Shown: one piece after another, positions 1 through 8,174 of the stretch
How positions within the stretch are numbered: the first letter of the stretch is position 1
Layout: every line of letters begins with the position of its first letter
Source: Paenibacillus sp. UNC451MF
Lineage (GTDB): Bacteria; Bacillota; Bacilli; Paenibacillales; NBRC-103111
Direction of reading: 5' to 3'
NCBI RefSeq assembly: GCF_000686845.1
Contig: NZ_JMLS01000018.1
Coordinates: forward strand, 1 to 64,000
Length of the DNA stretch: 64,000 nt
The notes under the pieces: model-generated
Seen by the model: the letters and a program-made list of their open reading frames with translations, nothing else
Told to the model about the DNA's origin: nothing
Database searches by the model: none
Program-made: the position numbers and the translations under genes

Positions 1-246
1 CATATTTGGGAAGATAGCAAGGAGCAAGTGCGATTAAACCGGTTGAGTAGATCCGGTAAGCGGCTTTACCAAAAACGAAAAGAAACGATTGAGCGAAGCT
101 TCGCGGACGCTAAACAGCTCCATGGGTTTCGCTATTGCCGTTTGCGGGGGCTTCGAAATGTCACGGAGCAAGCGCTTATGACAGCAGCCGTACAAAACAT
201 GAAAAAGATTGCATTCCATCTGGAGCGGAAGGCGAAAGAGGCCTAG
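1..246 (+). CDS. IS1182-family transposase, C-terminal end (partial)
   Basis: The reading frame is open from base 1 and ends with TAG at 244-246, so the gene starts left of the window. The visible 81 residues contain the motif [17 protein letters not shown] followed by RYCRLRGL and a conserved TAAVQN stretch. This is the C-terminal end of the DDE domain of IS1182-type transposases, with the catalytic Glu in the KETIERSF segment. Transposases of this family are usually about 450-500 aa. Whether the element is intact cannot be judged because its left end is outside. An inverted repeat (288-321) and a terminator follow it. Confidence 0.8.
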   Translation, partial: HIWEDSKEQVRLNRLSRSGKRLYQKRKETIERSFADAKQLHGFRYCRLRGLRNVTEQALMTAAVQNMKKIAFHLERKAKEA

Positions 247-287
247 CCTCCCATCCGGCCTTCTCAAAATAGCCTCTAAATACAGAA

Positions 288-321
288 AGAAACCCAACGT
301 TTTAAAAAAACATGGGTTTCT
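288..321. repeat. Inverted repeat downstream of the transposase
   Basis: The nine-base arms AGAAACCCA (288-296) and TGGGTTTCT (313-321) are perfect inverted copies around an A-rich 16-base spacer. It lies between the transposase stop and a terminator. It could be part of the element's right end or a second hairpin; without the left end the terminal inverted repeat cannot be matched. Confidence 0.45.
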
Positions 322-330
322 CTACAATCT

Positions 331-365
331 GAGTAGCCTTCTAATTGAAGGCTACTCTTTTTTGT
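331..365 (+). terminator. Rho-independent terminator after transposase
   Basis: Perfect 11-bp stem GAGTAGCCTTC / GAAGGCTACTC with a 5-base loop followed by a T run. The T run lies on the + strand, so it terminates rightward transcription from the transposase, ahead of the convergent exchanger gene. Confidence 0.85.
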
Positions 366-375
366 TAGCGGCTTC

Positions 376-1422
376 TTATACCAAGAAAAAGGCGATACCT
401 AGAATGCAGTAAACAACCAGAAGCAGAACGCCTTCGAACCAGTTGGTCGTTCCATCCTGGGAGATGGATTTGGCAATGATGACCGCCACTCCGATAGCGA
501 CGAGCTCAAAGGTACTAAATACGATGTTCATCGTTTTGCCGAAGAACATCGAGACAAGTACAAGTACCGGTGCAACGAATAGAGAAATTTGGAGACTGCT
601 TCCAACGGCAATTTCTACGGCAGCTCCGATTTTGTTTTTGCGTGCCATCATGACTGCCGCGCTATGTTCAGCAGCATTGCCAATGATGGCTATGAGGAAT
701 GCTCCGACGAACAATTCGGATAAACCAAACTTGTGCGTTATACTTTCAAGCGTACCGACCAGCCATTCACTTTCAAATGCAACCATGGCGGTAGCAAGGA
801 CGAGGAACATTATGGAGGTTCCTTTGGACCATGCCGGCTCTCCGTGTTCAACAACTTCATCGGACAGTTCATTTTTGTGAGTAACCATTGAGAAAAGCAG
901 CCAGAGCAGGTAAGCCACAATCAAAATAACGGCGACAAGAATGCTCATGTTAGATGTTTCAAAGCTGGTCAAGCTTTTGGCAAATGCAGCTGGAACGAAC
1001 AAAGCAATGACAGCGAGAATCATCAAGGAGCCATTGTGACTGGCTAGTTTGACATTAAAGTGCTGCTCCTTATATTTCAGGCCGCCTACGAACAAGCTTA
1101 ATCCAAGTACGAGAAGCAGATTCCCGATAATTGAACCAGTGATACTAGCTTTCACGATATCGAATAACCCGTCTTTGACTAAAAAGATGGCAATGATCAA
1201 TTCAGCCGCATTACCAAAGGTGGCGTTTAAAAACCCCCCCAGACGTTCTCCGGCATAGTGGGCTACGCTCTCGGTGGCTTTACCTAAAAAGCCCGCCACA
1301 AACAAGATGGCGATACAAGAGATGATGAATTGAACTGTTGGGGAAGCCCAGCCGGAGTAGTGGGCGACGGCGCTGATGACAAAGCTTCCGATCAACCCGA
1401 TTTTAAACATATGACGTTTCAA
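376..1422 (-). CDS. Calcium/proton exchanger (CaCA/Cax family)
   Basis: Integral membrane cation/H+ antiporter, predicted to export Ca2+ from the cytoplasm using the proton gradient. About 348 aa with some ten to eleven hydrophobic segments. The two CaCA alpha repeats are visible: GNAAE at about residues 70-74 and again at about 248-252 (GNAAEHSAA), which carry the ion-binding Glu residues. An acidic/hydrophilic loop near residue 185 separates the halves. The start is chosen as TTG at 1422 because AGGTG (1435-1431) sits eight bases upstream; a GTG at 1431 is in frame but overlaps that site. Monocistronic, with its own promoter at 1472-1500. Closest named relative is B. subtilis ChaA/YfkE; the ion specificity is inferred from the family. 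Confidence 0.87.
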   Translation of the reverse strand: MKRHMFKIGLIGSFVISAVAHYSGWASPTVQFIISCIAILFVAGFLGKATESVAHYAGERLGGFLNATFGNAAELIIAIFLVKDGLFDIVKASITGSIIGNLLLVLGLSLFVGGLKYKEQHFNVKLASHNGSLMILAVIALFVPAAFAKSLTSFETSNMSILVAVILIVAYLLWLLFSMVTHKNELSDEVVEHGEPAWSKGTSIMFLVLATAMVAFESEWLVGTLESITHKFGLSELFVGAFLIAIIGNAAEHSAAVMMARKNKIGAAVEIAVGSSLQISLFVAPVLVLVSMFFGKTMNIVFSTFELVAIGVAVIIAKSISQDGTTNWFEGVLLLVVYCILGIAFFLV

Positions 1423-1471
1423 AACGTTCACCTCGTATGGTAAAGTAACCTTATTGAATAAAACCTATTCT

Positions 1472-1500
1472 AATATACCCATAAATTAGGATAAAGTAAA
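1472..1500 (-). promoter_or_regulatory. SigA-type promoter for the Ca2+/H+ exchanger
   Basis: On the minus strand TTTACT (1500-1495), a 17-base spacer and TATATT (1477-1472), about 50 bases before the exchanger start. It lies in the divergent region shared with the SDR gene. Confidence 0.5.
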
Positions 1501-1529
1501 CATGATTCCAGAAGGAGCGATAGGTAAAA

Positions 1530-2315
1530 ATGGATCTAAAACTAGAAGGAAAAACAGCTGTAGTAACCGCATCCAGCAAAGGTCTTGGACGGGCTGTTGC
1601 AGAGCAGCTGGCTGCTGAAGGCGCTAACTTGATCCTTTGCAGCAGGAATAAGGAGGCCATTGATCAAACCGCTCAAGAGATCGTGAATCAGTATGGTGTT
1701 AAGGTGGAAGCCTTAGCTGTTGACGTAAGTCAAATCGAAGATATTACGAAGTTGATCGATCACGCTTCGAATCATTTCACATCCATAGATGCACTTGTAT
1801 GCAATGCTGGCGGCCCACCAAGCGGCAGCTTCCTTTCATTCGATGACGCGGCTTGGGAGAAGGCCTTTTTTGGAAATATGATGAGTGTCGTTCGACTGAT
1901 TAGAGGATTTCACCCTTTACTCGCAAAGCAAGGGGGAAGAATTGTTACGATCGCTTCTACATCCGTGAAGATGCCTATACCTGGTCTTGTCTTATCGAAC
2001 ACTTTCCGGACTGGTGTTGTCGGGCTGATGAAAACATTGTCGATAGAATTTGCAAAAGACGACATCTTACTGAATACGGTATGTCCTGGCCGAATTATGA
2101 CCGATCGCATTATGGAGCTGGATTCATTAAAGGCCGATCGCGACAATCAATCCGTCGAAACCGTCAGACAGGCTCTCAGTCAGGACATTCCGCTCGGTCG
2201 CTACGGCGAACCGCACGAGCTGGCAACGATTGCTGCTTACCTGCTTTCGCCTCTTAACAGCTATATGACAGGGTCTGTTTTTTATGTTGATGGCGGAGCT
2301 GTGAAATCGTTGTAA
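1530..2315 (+). CDS. SDR-family protein lacking the YxxxK catalytic motif
   Basis: 261-residue Rossmann-fold protein of the short-chain dehydrogenase/reductase superfamily, resembling FabG. Visible are a modified nucleotide-binding motif TASSKGLGRA (residues 13-22), the D64-V segment, the structural CNAGG (91-95) and a Ser at about 143. The place where SDRs have YxxxK reads S156-N-T-F-R160, so the catalytic Tyr and Lys are both replaced. This fits the 'BKR-like' SDR subgroup known to lack a perfect catalytic tetrad. It is therefore uncertain that it is a working reductase; a role as binding protein or altered enzyme is possible. Start ATG has AAGGAG 10-15 bases upstream. The next gene lies 87 bases downstream and may be co-transcribed. 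Confidence 0.82.
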   Translation: MDLKLEGKTAVVTASSKGLGRAVAEQLAAEGANLILCSRNKEAIDQTAQEIVNQYGVKVEALAVDVSQIEDITKLIDHASNHFTSIDALVCNAGGPPSGSFLSFDDAAWEKAFFGNMMSVVRLIRGFHPLLAKQGGRIVTIASTSVKMPIPGLVLSNTFRTGVVGLMKTLSIEFAKDDILLNTVCPGRIMTDRIMELDSLKADRDNQSVETVRQALSQDIPLGRYGEPHELATIAAYLLSPLNSYMTGSVFYVDGGAVKSL

Positions 2316-2402
2316 ACGTTGGTTAAACGTTAGTTTGCACAAGTTGATTTCCCGGATAGAAGTCATTACAATGGTACTATAACCCATTAAGGAGTGATCC
2401 GT

Positions 2403-2789
2403 ATGTCCGAAGAAATTCAATCAGGTCTCATTCGCATTTCAGATGATGTCGTTTCGACAATCGCAGGCTTAGCTGCGTTGGAGACTCCTGGGATCGCCGC
2501 AATGTCGGGAGGCATATCCGAAGGATTAGCCAAAAGGCTGAGCGGCAAAAATGTACAAAAAGGCGTTTCTGTCGAAGTAGGTCAGGTAGAAGCAGCTATT
2601 GATTTGCGAGTCATTGTCAATTACGGTAGTAAAATCCAAGAAGTTTGTCATGATTTGCAGCTTAACGTACGTGAGGCTGTTGAGAATATGACGGGGTTAA
2701 CCGTGGTTGAAGTGAATGTTAAAGTGGAAGGCGTTGCGTTCCGCGAAGAAGAGGCCGTTGTCGTGGAAGATCTACATAGAGTGAAATAA
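2403..2789 (+). CDS. Asp23/Gls24 family envelope stress protein
   Basis: 128-residue small acidic protein of the Asp23 (DUF322) family. The start ATG 2403 is preferred over an in-frame GTG at 2394 because AAGGAG (2389-2394) is correctly spaced for it. Residues from ISDDVVSTIAGLAA onward, the VNYGSKI segment and the VVEVNVKVEGV C-terminal strand are diagnostic. Family members are cytoplasmic and often act at the membrane or in cell envelope homeostasis; the B. subtilis homologues are YqhY and YloU. The window contains a second member (44071-44433), and the two align along their whole length. The gene ends at a bidirectional terminator shared with ftsW. Confidence 0.85.
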   Translation: MSEEIQSGLIRISDDVVSTIAGLAALETPGIAAMSGGISEGLAKRLSGKNVQKGVSVEVGQVEAAIDLRVIVNYGSKIQEVCHDLQLNVREAVENMTGLTVVEVNVKVEGVAFREEEAVVVEDLHRVK

Positions 2790-2868
2790 AGATTCCGCAC
2801 CTCTTGCCCTGCGCAAATAAGACATCTCTAGCGCTGCTTTTTTGTAAGAAAGCGGACGACAGGAGAAT

Positions 2869-2900
2869 AAAAAAAGAGAGCCGGTCAGGCTCTCTTTTTC
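2869..2900. terminator. Bidirectional terminator between asp23-like gene and ftsW
   Basis: A7 run, GAGAGCC, 5-base loop, GGCTCTC, T run. It can work on both strands. The ftsW stop codon (complement of 2885-2887) lies inside the loop. Confidence 0.85.
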
Positions 2901-4060
2901 TTGGTTGCTTCTTTTTCGGGTTTATTATACTCTCTGGACAAGCTTAACAAAATGCCAACACTGACCAGTGTAACCAGCATAGAGGATCCACCGTAGCTGA
3001 TCAATGGCAGCGTAACCCCTGTAAGAGGAATACTTCCTGTGACCCCGCCTAGGTTGATCAAGGCTTGAATCGCGATCATTCCGACAATGCCTACACCTGC
3101 CAGTGTACCGAAAGAGTCTTTGCAGCGAACCGCTACGGTCAAACCTCTCCATAAGAAGGCGAGATATACGAAAATAAAGAGTGCCGCACCTATAAAGCCG
3201 AGTTCTTCGCCAATAATGGAAAATATGAAGTCATTATGCGCTTCAGGCAAATAGTGCAGCTTTTGTATCCCTTGTCCGAAGCCAGCTCCGGAGAATCCCC
3301 CATGCCCGAAGGCGTATAAAGACTGGATTAAATGATAACCGGAGTCCAGAGGATCCGCCCAAGGGTTCATAAATGACGTGAACCTGTCAATCTTGTAGCT
3401 TTTACCGCCAGATTGAATTAAATGAATTGCGACTGCAACGGCCAATACGCCAGCGCCTGATACCCCTAAGACGAACAAATGCTTCATGTTGGCACCGCCA
3501 GCAATGATAACAATGGCAGAGCACATGACCAATATCATCGTTGACCCGAAATCCGGCTGCAGCATGATAAGAGCGGATATGAATCCGACAATGACCAGTG
3601 CAGGCAGTAGTCCTTTTTGGAAGTCATTAAACTTGTCCTCTTTTTTGGTAATCAAATTTGCCAAGTATAATATGACGGCTAGTTTGGCGAATTCAGCGGG
3701 TTGTATCCCAAACCCTCCGATATAAAACCAGCTCTTGGCTCCATTAACTTCTCTACCAATAACGGGGACTAGAAGCAGCATGATAACAACAAAAATGAAG
3801 GCGGGCCTGACCCAGTTTTTCAGCTTGTTGAAATCGATATTCATACAAAAAAACATGGCTATGGTACCCAAAGCAATGAAGATCGCCTGACGAATAACGA
3901 GGTAAGAGGGATCGTTGACCGCAATCTTCGCATCGTCAATTTGTACAGTACGCACATACGCCATGCTTGCGCTGAATACCATAGCCAAACCGAAGCAAAC
4001 CAGTAAAAAAGTTAAAAACAGCAGCAAAAAATCCGGAGTTCCTCTGCGCGGGGAAGTCAT
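2885..4060 (-). CDS. ftsW: FtsW/RodA/SpoVE-family peptidoglycan polymerase
   Basis: 391-residue SEDS glycosyltransferase that polymerises lipid II into glycan strands together with a class B penicillin-binding protein, in the cytoplasmic membrane. Around ten hydrophobic segments are visible. The signature extracellular loop PEAHNDFIFSIIGEELG (near residue 275) contains the conserved catalytic Asp, and the C-terminal block ending GLTLPLISYGGSS-type sequence is present as GVTLPLISYGGSSM. The short basic C-terminus (ATKKKRA) is typical of FtsW. RodA and SpoVE are close relatives, so the exact paralogue is inferred from length and the SGVF-free start. A good GGAGGT lies eight bases before the ATG. 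It is 12 bases downstream of the YugN-like gene and probably shares its transcript. Confidence 0.85.
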   Translation of the reverse strand: MTSPRRGTPDFLLLFLTFLLVCFGLAMVFSASMAYVRTVQIDDAKIAVNDPSYLVIRQAIFIALGTIAMFFCMNIDFNKLKNWVRPAFIFVVIMLLLVPVIGREVNGAKSWFYIGGFGIQPAEFAKLAVILYLANLITKKEDKFNDFQKGLLPALVIVGFISALIMLQPDFGSTMILVMCSAIVIIAGGANMKHLFVLGVSGAGVLAVAVAIHLIQSGGKSYKIDRFTSFMNPWADPLDSGYHLIQSLYAFGHGGFSGAGFGQGIQKLHYLPEAHNDFIFSIIGEELGFIGAALFIFVYLAFLWRGLTVAVRCKDSFGTLAGVGIVGMIAIQALINLGGVTGSIPLTGVTLPLISYGGSSMLVTLVSVGILLSLSREYNKPEKEATKKKRA

Positions 4061-4072
4061 GACGACCTCCGC

Positions 4073-4420
4073 TTATTCAGACAGTTCGGTTTTAAGCTGC
4101 GACAGCTTTTGTTGTGCAACTTTCATTACAGAATCAGGGATTGGAGATTGATAATCCAAGCCATGCGGGAATGTAGCTACTCCAATATAGATGTCTTCTA
4201 TGTAAAGAATAGCGTAAGGCGATTCCAGCTTCCCGGATTCGACACGAGTATTTATGCGCAAAAAGTACTCTTTGCGAGTCGCATTGTCAATGATTTTCAA
4301 ATCGTAAGTGGCACGGTAGTATTCCCATTGCCAACGAACAAAGCCCAATTTTGCACTGCTTTCATCTAAATGGGCAAGATCGCTTTTTAGCCCTTTTAAG
4401 CCGCTGTTTTCAATAATCAC
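4073..4420 (-). CDS. YugN-like family protein
   Basis: 115-residue soluble protein starting with GTG, ten bases after a perfect AGGAGG (complement of 4431-4436). Recognisable YugN-family features are the LGFVRWQWEYYRATYD block near residues 26-41, followed by a strand-rich region and a FPHGLDY segment near residue 85. The function of the family is unknown. It is transcribed toward ftsW with a 12-base gap, suggesting a two-gene operon and a possible link to envelope synthesis, which is only contextual. Confidence 0.65.
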   Translation of the reverse strand: MIIENSGLKGLKSDLAHLDESSAKLGFVRWQWEYYRATYDLKIIDNATRKEYFLRINTRVESGKLESPYAILYIEDIYIGVATFPHGLDYQSPIPDSVMKVAQQKLSQLKTELSE

Positions 4421-4622
4421 TTGTTAAAGCCCTCCTAGAAAGTCAAGTCCATTTATTCTCATTTCTTTTTTCATGATAGTATGTTTCCCAAAGTTGTGCA
4501 AGCCTATTGCTAAATGTACAAGCGAAGTCGCAAGAAAAATTTGAAATTCTTGTGACACATGGATGAAAGAATGCACGGCATTTGGTAAAATAAAAAGAAA
4601 TCAAAAACCGGAGGTAATAGCC

Positions 4623-5804
4623 ATGGAATCCTTATTGAAAAAAGTGGACCTGTTATATCCGGAAATGGTGGGCTGGCGCAGGTATTTGCATCAGCATCCG
4701 GAATTATCGTTTCAAGAGAAAGAGACAGCTGACTTCGTAGCCAGGCACTTGCTGGAATGGGGAATTGAAGTGGAAACCGGCGTCGGGGGCAACGGAGTTA
4801 TCGGTCGTTTAAAAGGTAGTCTCGATGGTCCGACCGTAGCTCTTCGTGCCGATATGGACGCATTGCCGATACAAGACGAGAAAGATTGTGAATTTGCTTC
4901 TAAAGTAAAAGGCGTAATGCATGCTTGCGGTCATGACGCTCATACGTCGACACTCCTTGGAGTTGCCAAGCTTATGGCAGAGCATCGCGATCAGCTGCGG
5001 GGAAGCATCGTATTTTTGTTTCAGCATGCAGAGGAAATAACTCCAGGCGGAGCCTTCAGTATGATTGAGGATGGAGCGCTAGAGGGTGTCGATTACGTAT
5101 ACGGAATTCATTTATGGACCCCGCTTCCTGCTGGGACCGCTTATTGTAAACCAGGCCCGATGATGGCTGCGGCAGATGAGTTTGAAATTGTTGTAAAAGG
5201 GAAGGGCGGACATGGGGGACTTCCTCATGAAACGATTGATAGTATTGCCATAGCATCGCATTTGGTTGTTAATCTGCAAACTATTGTGAGCCGAACTGTA
5301 GATCCAACTCAGCCGTGCGTTGTGACTGTAGGTTCTTTTCACAGCGGCACCAGTTTTAATGTCATTGCAGAAAGAGCTCATCTTAATGGAACGGTAAGAA
5401 CGTTCGATCCTGAGTTAAGGCTGGAAGTCAAGCAGAGGTTCGAAACGATCGTGGAGCAAACCTGTCGCATGTATGGTGCCGACTTTACGATTGATTACAA
5501 ATTAGGATATCCTCCCGTTGTTAATGATGCTGGAGAAGCGGAGAGATTTTATCGCGCCGCGGCCAAAGTCGGAGCCTTCGAAACGTCACCTCTTATTATG
5601 GCTGGGGAAGATTTCGCGTATTATCTTCATCACCGTAAAGGTTGTTTTATGTTCGTTGGAGCGGGAAACCCGGAGTTAGGCATTGTACATCCGCATCACC
5701 ATCCAAAATTCGACATCGACGAATCGTCTATGGCTGCGGCGGCCAAATTGTTTATCAGCATGATTGAAGATTGCCAGAACGAATGGAATGCCGATAAGTG
5801 CTAA
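4623..5804 (+). CDS. M20-family amidohydrolase (N-acyl/hippurate hydrolase type)
   Basis: 393-residue cytoplasmic metallopeptidase-fold hydrolase that releases an acyl group from N-acyl amino acids or similar amides. The ATG at 4623 has GGAGGT seven bases upstream; an in-frame ATG further left lacks a site. Visible metal-ligand motifs are HACGHDAHT (about residues 100-108), HAEEITPGG (about 135-143) and the C-terminal MAGEDFAYY with the final catalytic H in HPHHHPKFD. A dimerisation lid domain (about 180-290) contains KGKGGHGGLPH. The family includes hippurate hydrolase, IAA-amino-acid hydrolases and N-acetyl-diaminopimelate deacetylase; the substrate cannot be read from sequence. It is an isolated gene with no linked lysine-pathway genes. 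Confidence 0.85.
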   Translation: MESLLKKVDLLYPEMVGWRRYLHQHPELSFQEKETADFVARHLLEWGIEVETGVGGNGVIGRLKGSLDGPTVALRADMDALPIQDEKDCEFASKVKGVMHACGHDAHTSTLLGVAKLMAEHRDQLRGSIVFLFQHAEEITPGGAFSMIEDGALEGVDYVYGIHLWTPLPAGTAYCKPGPMMAAADEFEIVVKGKGGHGGLPHETIDSIAIASHLVVNLQTIVSRTVDPTQPCVVTVGSFHSGTSFNVIAERAHLNGTVRTFDPELRLEVKQRFETIVEQTCRMYGADFTIDYKLGYPPVVNDAGEAERFYRAAAKVGAFETSPLIMAGEDFAYYLHHRKGCFMFVGAGNPELGIVHPHHHPKFDIDESSMAAAAKLFISMIEDCQNEWNADKC

Positions 5805-5923
5805 CCGACACAGCGCATGTCACTTGAGGTTTCGGGAAATTCTATGTTTGCGCAGGAAGACAGACACAGGCTTTGCGGTGATTGTTTTCCTAAACCAACT
5901 AACTTCTTTGGGAGGGATTTTCC

Positions 5924-6358
5924 TTGAGTAGAACCTTGAAGGAAATTATGACGAAAGACTGCGCGACGGTTACTTTATTGGATAATGTTTATGAAGTTGC
6001 TGTTAAGATGAAGAAAGAGGATACCGGGTTCATACCAGTAGTGGACGGCCAAAAGCTGATTGGCGTTATCACAGACCGTGACTTGGTTATCCGCGGCTTT
6101 GCCGAGAAGAAGGAAGGCTCTACTGCAGTGAAAGAAGTCATGAGCAGCAATCAAATCACTTGCGCTTCACCTGAAACGACCGTAGATGAAGCGGCTAAAA
6201 TGATGGCAAAGCAGCAAATTCGTCGTTTGCCAGTATGTGAGAACGGCAATTTGGTAGGCATTGTCTCCATAGGTGACTTGGCTGTACGGGATAAATTTGA
6301 GGATGAAGCAGGAGAAGCATTGAGTCAAATTTCTTCCAACAATAAAGTCACTGTGTAA
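5924..6358 (+). CDS. Tandem CBS-domain protein
   Basis: 144-residue protein made of two CBS domains (about residues 7-60 and 74-130) and nothing else. The repeats share the pattern V..GQKLIGVITDRDLV and CENGNLVGIVSIGDLA. Such stand-alone CBS pairs bind adenosyl nucleotides (AMP, ATP, SAM) and regulate partners; B. subtilis YhcV is a similar example. The start is TTG at 5924 behind a strong GGGAGGG. It is followed by a stem-loop terminator, so it appears monocistronic. The ligand and partner are unknown. Confidence 0.85.
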   Translation: MSRTLKEIMTKDCATVTLLDNVYEVAVKMKKEDTGFIPVVDGQKLIGVITDRDLVIRGFAEKKEGSTAVKEVMSSNQITCASPETTVDEAAKMMAKQQIRRLPVCENGNLVGIVSIGDLAVRDKFEDEAGEALSQISSNNKVTV

Positions 6359-6383
6359 GGTCTTCATAATATAAAATGATCGT

Positions 6384-6428
6384 AAAGCAAATCGTTCTTC
6401 CAAGTTAGGAGAGCGATTTTTGCTTTTA
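6384..6428 (+). terminator. Terminator after the CBS protein
   Basis: Long imperfect stem (AAGCAAA-TCGTTCTT pairing with GGAGAGCGA-TTTTTGCTT, two-base bulge) followed by T-rich sequence, 25 bases after the stop codon. Confidence 0.65.
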
Positions 6429-6464
6429 TTAAGGAAAAGAAGAGAAATAAATGCTATTTTTATA

Positions 6465-6493
6465 TTGTAATGTTCACGTGTGCAATATATAAT
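6465..6493 (+). promoter_or_regulatory. SigA promoter for the Gfo/Idh/MocA oxidoreductase
   Basis: TTGTAA (6465-6470), a 17-base spacer and a perfect TATAAT (6488-6493), 65 bases before the ATG. The spacer contains the palindrome CACGTG, which could be a protein-binding site. Confidence 0.7.
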
Positions 6494-6557
6494 AATGAGT
6501 GTAAATAGATTGTTAATAATTCTTATGAAAATAAGAAATGGAAGGTGAGAGACACGA

Positions 6558-7724
6558 ATGGATAAAGTACGTATCGGTTTGATCGGTGTGGGCAACATGG
6601 GTAAAGGCCATACGGAATATTTGGTTAACAACCAAGTCAAGGGTGCAGAACTGACAGCCATTGTGGATACGGATGCTTCTCGTCTGGAATGGGTAAGAAC
6701 GAATCATGGCAGCAAAAACATTCAATTGTTTGATAATTTGGATGCATTTTTTGCATCGAAAGCGTTTGATGCGGTAATCGTCGCAACGCCTCACTATGAT
6801 CACCCTACTTCAGCAATTAAAGCGTTTTCTCATGGATATCATGTACTGGTTGAAAAACCTGCCGGAGTATATACGAAGCAAGTTCGCGAAATGAACGAAG
6901 CAGCTGCGAAATCCGGTAAAGCCTTCGGTATTATGTATAACCAACGCACAAATCCTCTCTACCAAAAACTAAGAGATATTATTACATCTGGTGAACTTGG
7001 AGAAGTTCGTCGCACTAACTGGATTATTACGAACTGGTACCGTTCCCAAAGCTACTATGATTCCGGCGGCTGGCGCGCAACATGGGCTGGCGAAGGCGGC
7101 GGCGTTCTAATTAACCAAGACCCGCATCAGCTTGACCTGTGGCAGTGGACTATCGATATGATGCCTAAACGTGTAAGAGCGTTCTGCGGCTTTGGTAAAT
7201 ATCGCAATATCGAGGTTGAAGATGATGTAACGGCTTATGTAGAGTACGAAAATGGCGCTACAGGCTTGTTTGTTACAACAACCGGTGAAGCACCAGGGAC
7301 TAACCGTTTTGAAGTGACGGGAGACCAAGGTAAAATCGTTATCGAAGACGAGAAGCTGACCTTCTGGCGTTTGCGTACACCTGAGCCCCAGTTTAACAAA
7401 GAATTTAAAGGCGGATTCGGATCCCCTGAATGCTGGAAGTGCGAAGTGCCTATTAAAGGTGTGCCAGGACCAGGCCATAAAGGCATCACACAAAACTTTG
7501 TTAACCATATCTTGAACGGCACGCCATTGTTGGCCCCGGGTGAAGAGGGAATCAAAGGCTTGACGCTTTCCAATGCAATGCATTTGTCTTCTTGGACGGA
7601 TAACTGGGTTGATCTTCCAATCAATGAAGATTTGTACTACGAGAAGCTGCAAGAGCGTATTAATAGCTCCACGTATAAAAAGGAAACTAGAGAGCTTCAA
7701 ATGGACGTTAAAGGAACTCACTAA
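6558..7724 (+). CDS. Gfo/Idh/MocA-family NAD(P)-dependent oxidoreductase
   Basis: 388-residue cytoplasmic sugar or inositol dehydrogenase-like enzyme. The N-terminal Rossmann motif GLIGVGNMGKGH (about residues 7-18) binds NAD(P). VEKPAG (about 98-103) carries the conserved Lys of the EKP motif, and the C-terminal alpha/beta domain contains the GGGVLINQDPHQLDL segment with the catalytic-type His. The family acts on cyclic polyols and sugars; myo-inositol or a related sugar is plausible, but there are no linked transporter or catabolic genes to fix the substrate. A consensus promoter precedes it and a strong terminator follows it. Confidence 0.87.
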   Translation: MDKVRIGLIGVGNMGKGHTEYLVNNQVKGAELTAIVDTDASRLEWVRTNHGSKNIQLFDNLDAFFASKAFDAVIVATPHYDHPTSAIKAFSHGYHVLVEKPAGVYTKQVREMNEAAAKSGKAFGIMYNQRTNPLYQKLRDIITSGELGEVRRTNWIITNWYRSQSYYDSGGWRATWAGEGGGVLINQDPHQLDLWQWTIDMMPKRVRAFCGFGKYRNIEVEDDVTAYVEYENGATGLFVTTTGEAPGTNRFEVTGDQGKIVIEDEKLTFWRLRTPEPQFNKEFKGGFGSPECWKCEVPIKGVPGPGHKGITQNFVNHILNGTPLLAPGEEGIKGLTLSNAMHLSSWTDNWVDLPINEDLYYEKLQERINSSTYKKETRELQMDVKGTH

Positions 7725-7753
7725 TTTTTAGTGCATAAAATATAGCATTAAGA

Positions 7754-7786
7754 GGGTGCTCTTTTCAAAAGGGCACTTTTTTTTTG
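7754..7786 (+). terminator. Terminator after the oxidoreductase
   Basis: GTGCTCTTT / AAAGGGCAC nine-pair stem (one G-T pair) with a 3-base loop and a run of ten T. Confidence 0.85.
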
Positions 7787-7822
7787 TATGTAAAGGGATC
7801 TTATCCTTTTTTGATTTATGAC

Positions 7823-7851
7823 TTGACAGAACTATAATTTTAGTATATAAC
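7823..7851 (+). promoter_or_regulatory. SigA promoter of the ileS T-box transcript
   Basis: Perfect TTGACA (7823-7828), 17-base spacer, TATAAC (7846-7851). It predicts a start near 7858, just before the T-box stem I. Confidence 0.8.
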
Positions 7852-7869
7852 GTGTTATAAGCATATTGA

Positions 7870-8143
7870 ATAAATTCGATGACGAGAAAGAGTAAACTAT
7901 GATTTTGATCCCCAGAGAGCCGGTGATTGCTGAAAGCCGGTGTTCATGTCTTAGTTGAAAATCATCTCGGAGAAGTGAAGCTGAAAGTGCAATCGAGTAA
8001 GCTTAACCGGGTGTCCGCCGTTACAAGGAACACGTATGTTGGTACGTTGATGAGTGCCGCGCATTAGCTTTTTTCGGATTTGCGTGGAACAAGGGTGGTA
8101 ACGCGAGCGATGACTCGTCCCTTCTGGGGACGGGTCTTTTTTG
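7870..8143 (+). promoter_or_regulatory. T-box leader (isoleucine) controlling ileS
   Basis: Class T-box riboswitch that senses uncharged tRNA-Ile and lets ileS be read when charging is low. Visible parts: stem I with a GAGAGCCGGTGATTGCTG segment in its upper arm, the T-box bulge AAGGGTGGTAACGCG (8091-8105) that pairs with the tRNA acceptor end, and the terminator GACTCGTCCC / GGGGACGGGTC with T6 (8112-8143), which competes with the antiterminator. Around 7957-7966 the 3' side of the specifier loop reads GAAAATCATC. ATC at 7961-7963 is the likely specifier codon and fits isoleucine and the downstream gene. The whole stretch between the oxidoreductase and ileS is accounted for by terminator, promoter and this leader. 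Confidence 0.93.
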
Positions 8144-8174
8144 TTTTCATAATTACGTTTACGAGGTGAAGATG

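Noticed and set aside
376-1431. Long + strand frames opposite the exchanger gene
   Set aside because: They are shadows of the minus-strand gene; the GNAAE repeats show which strand is real.
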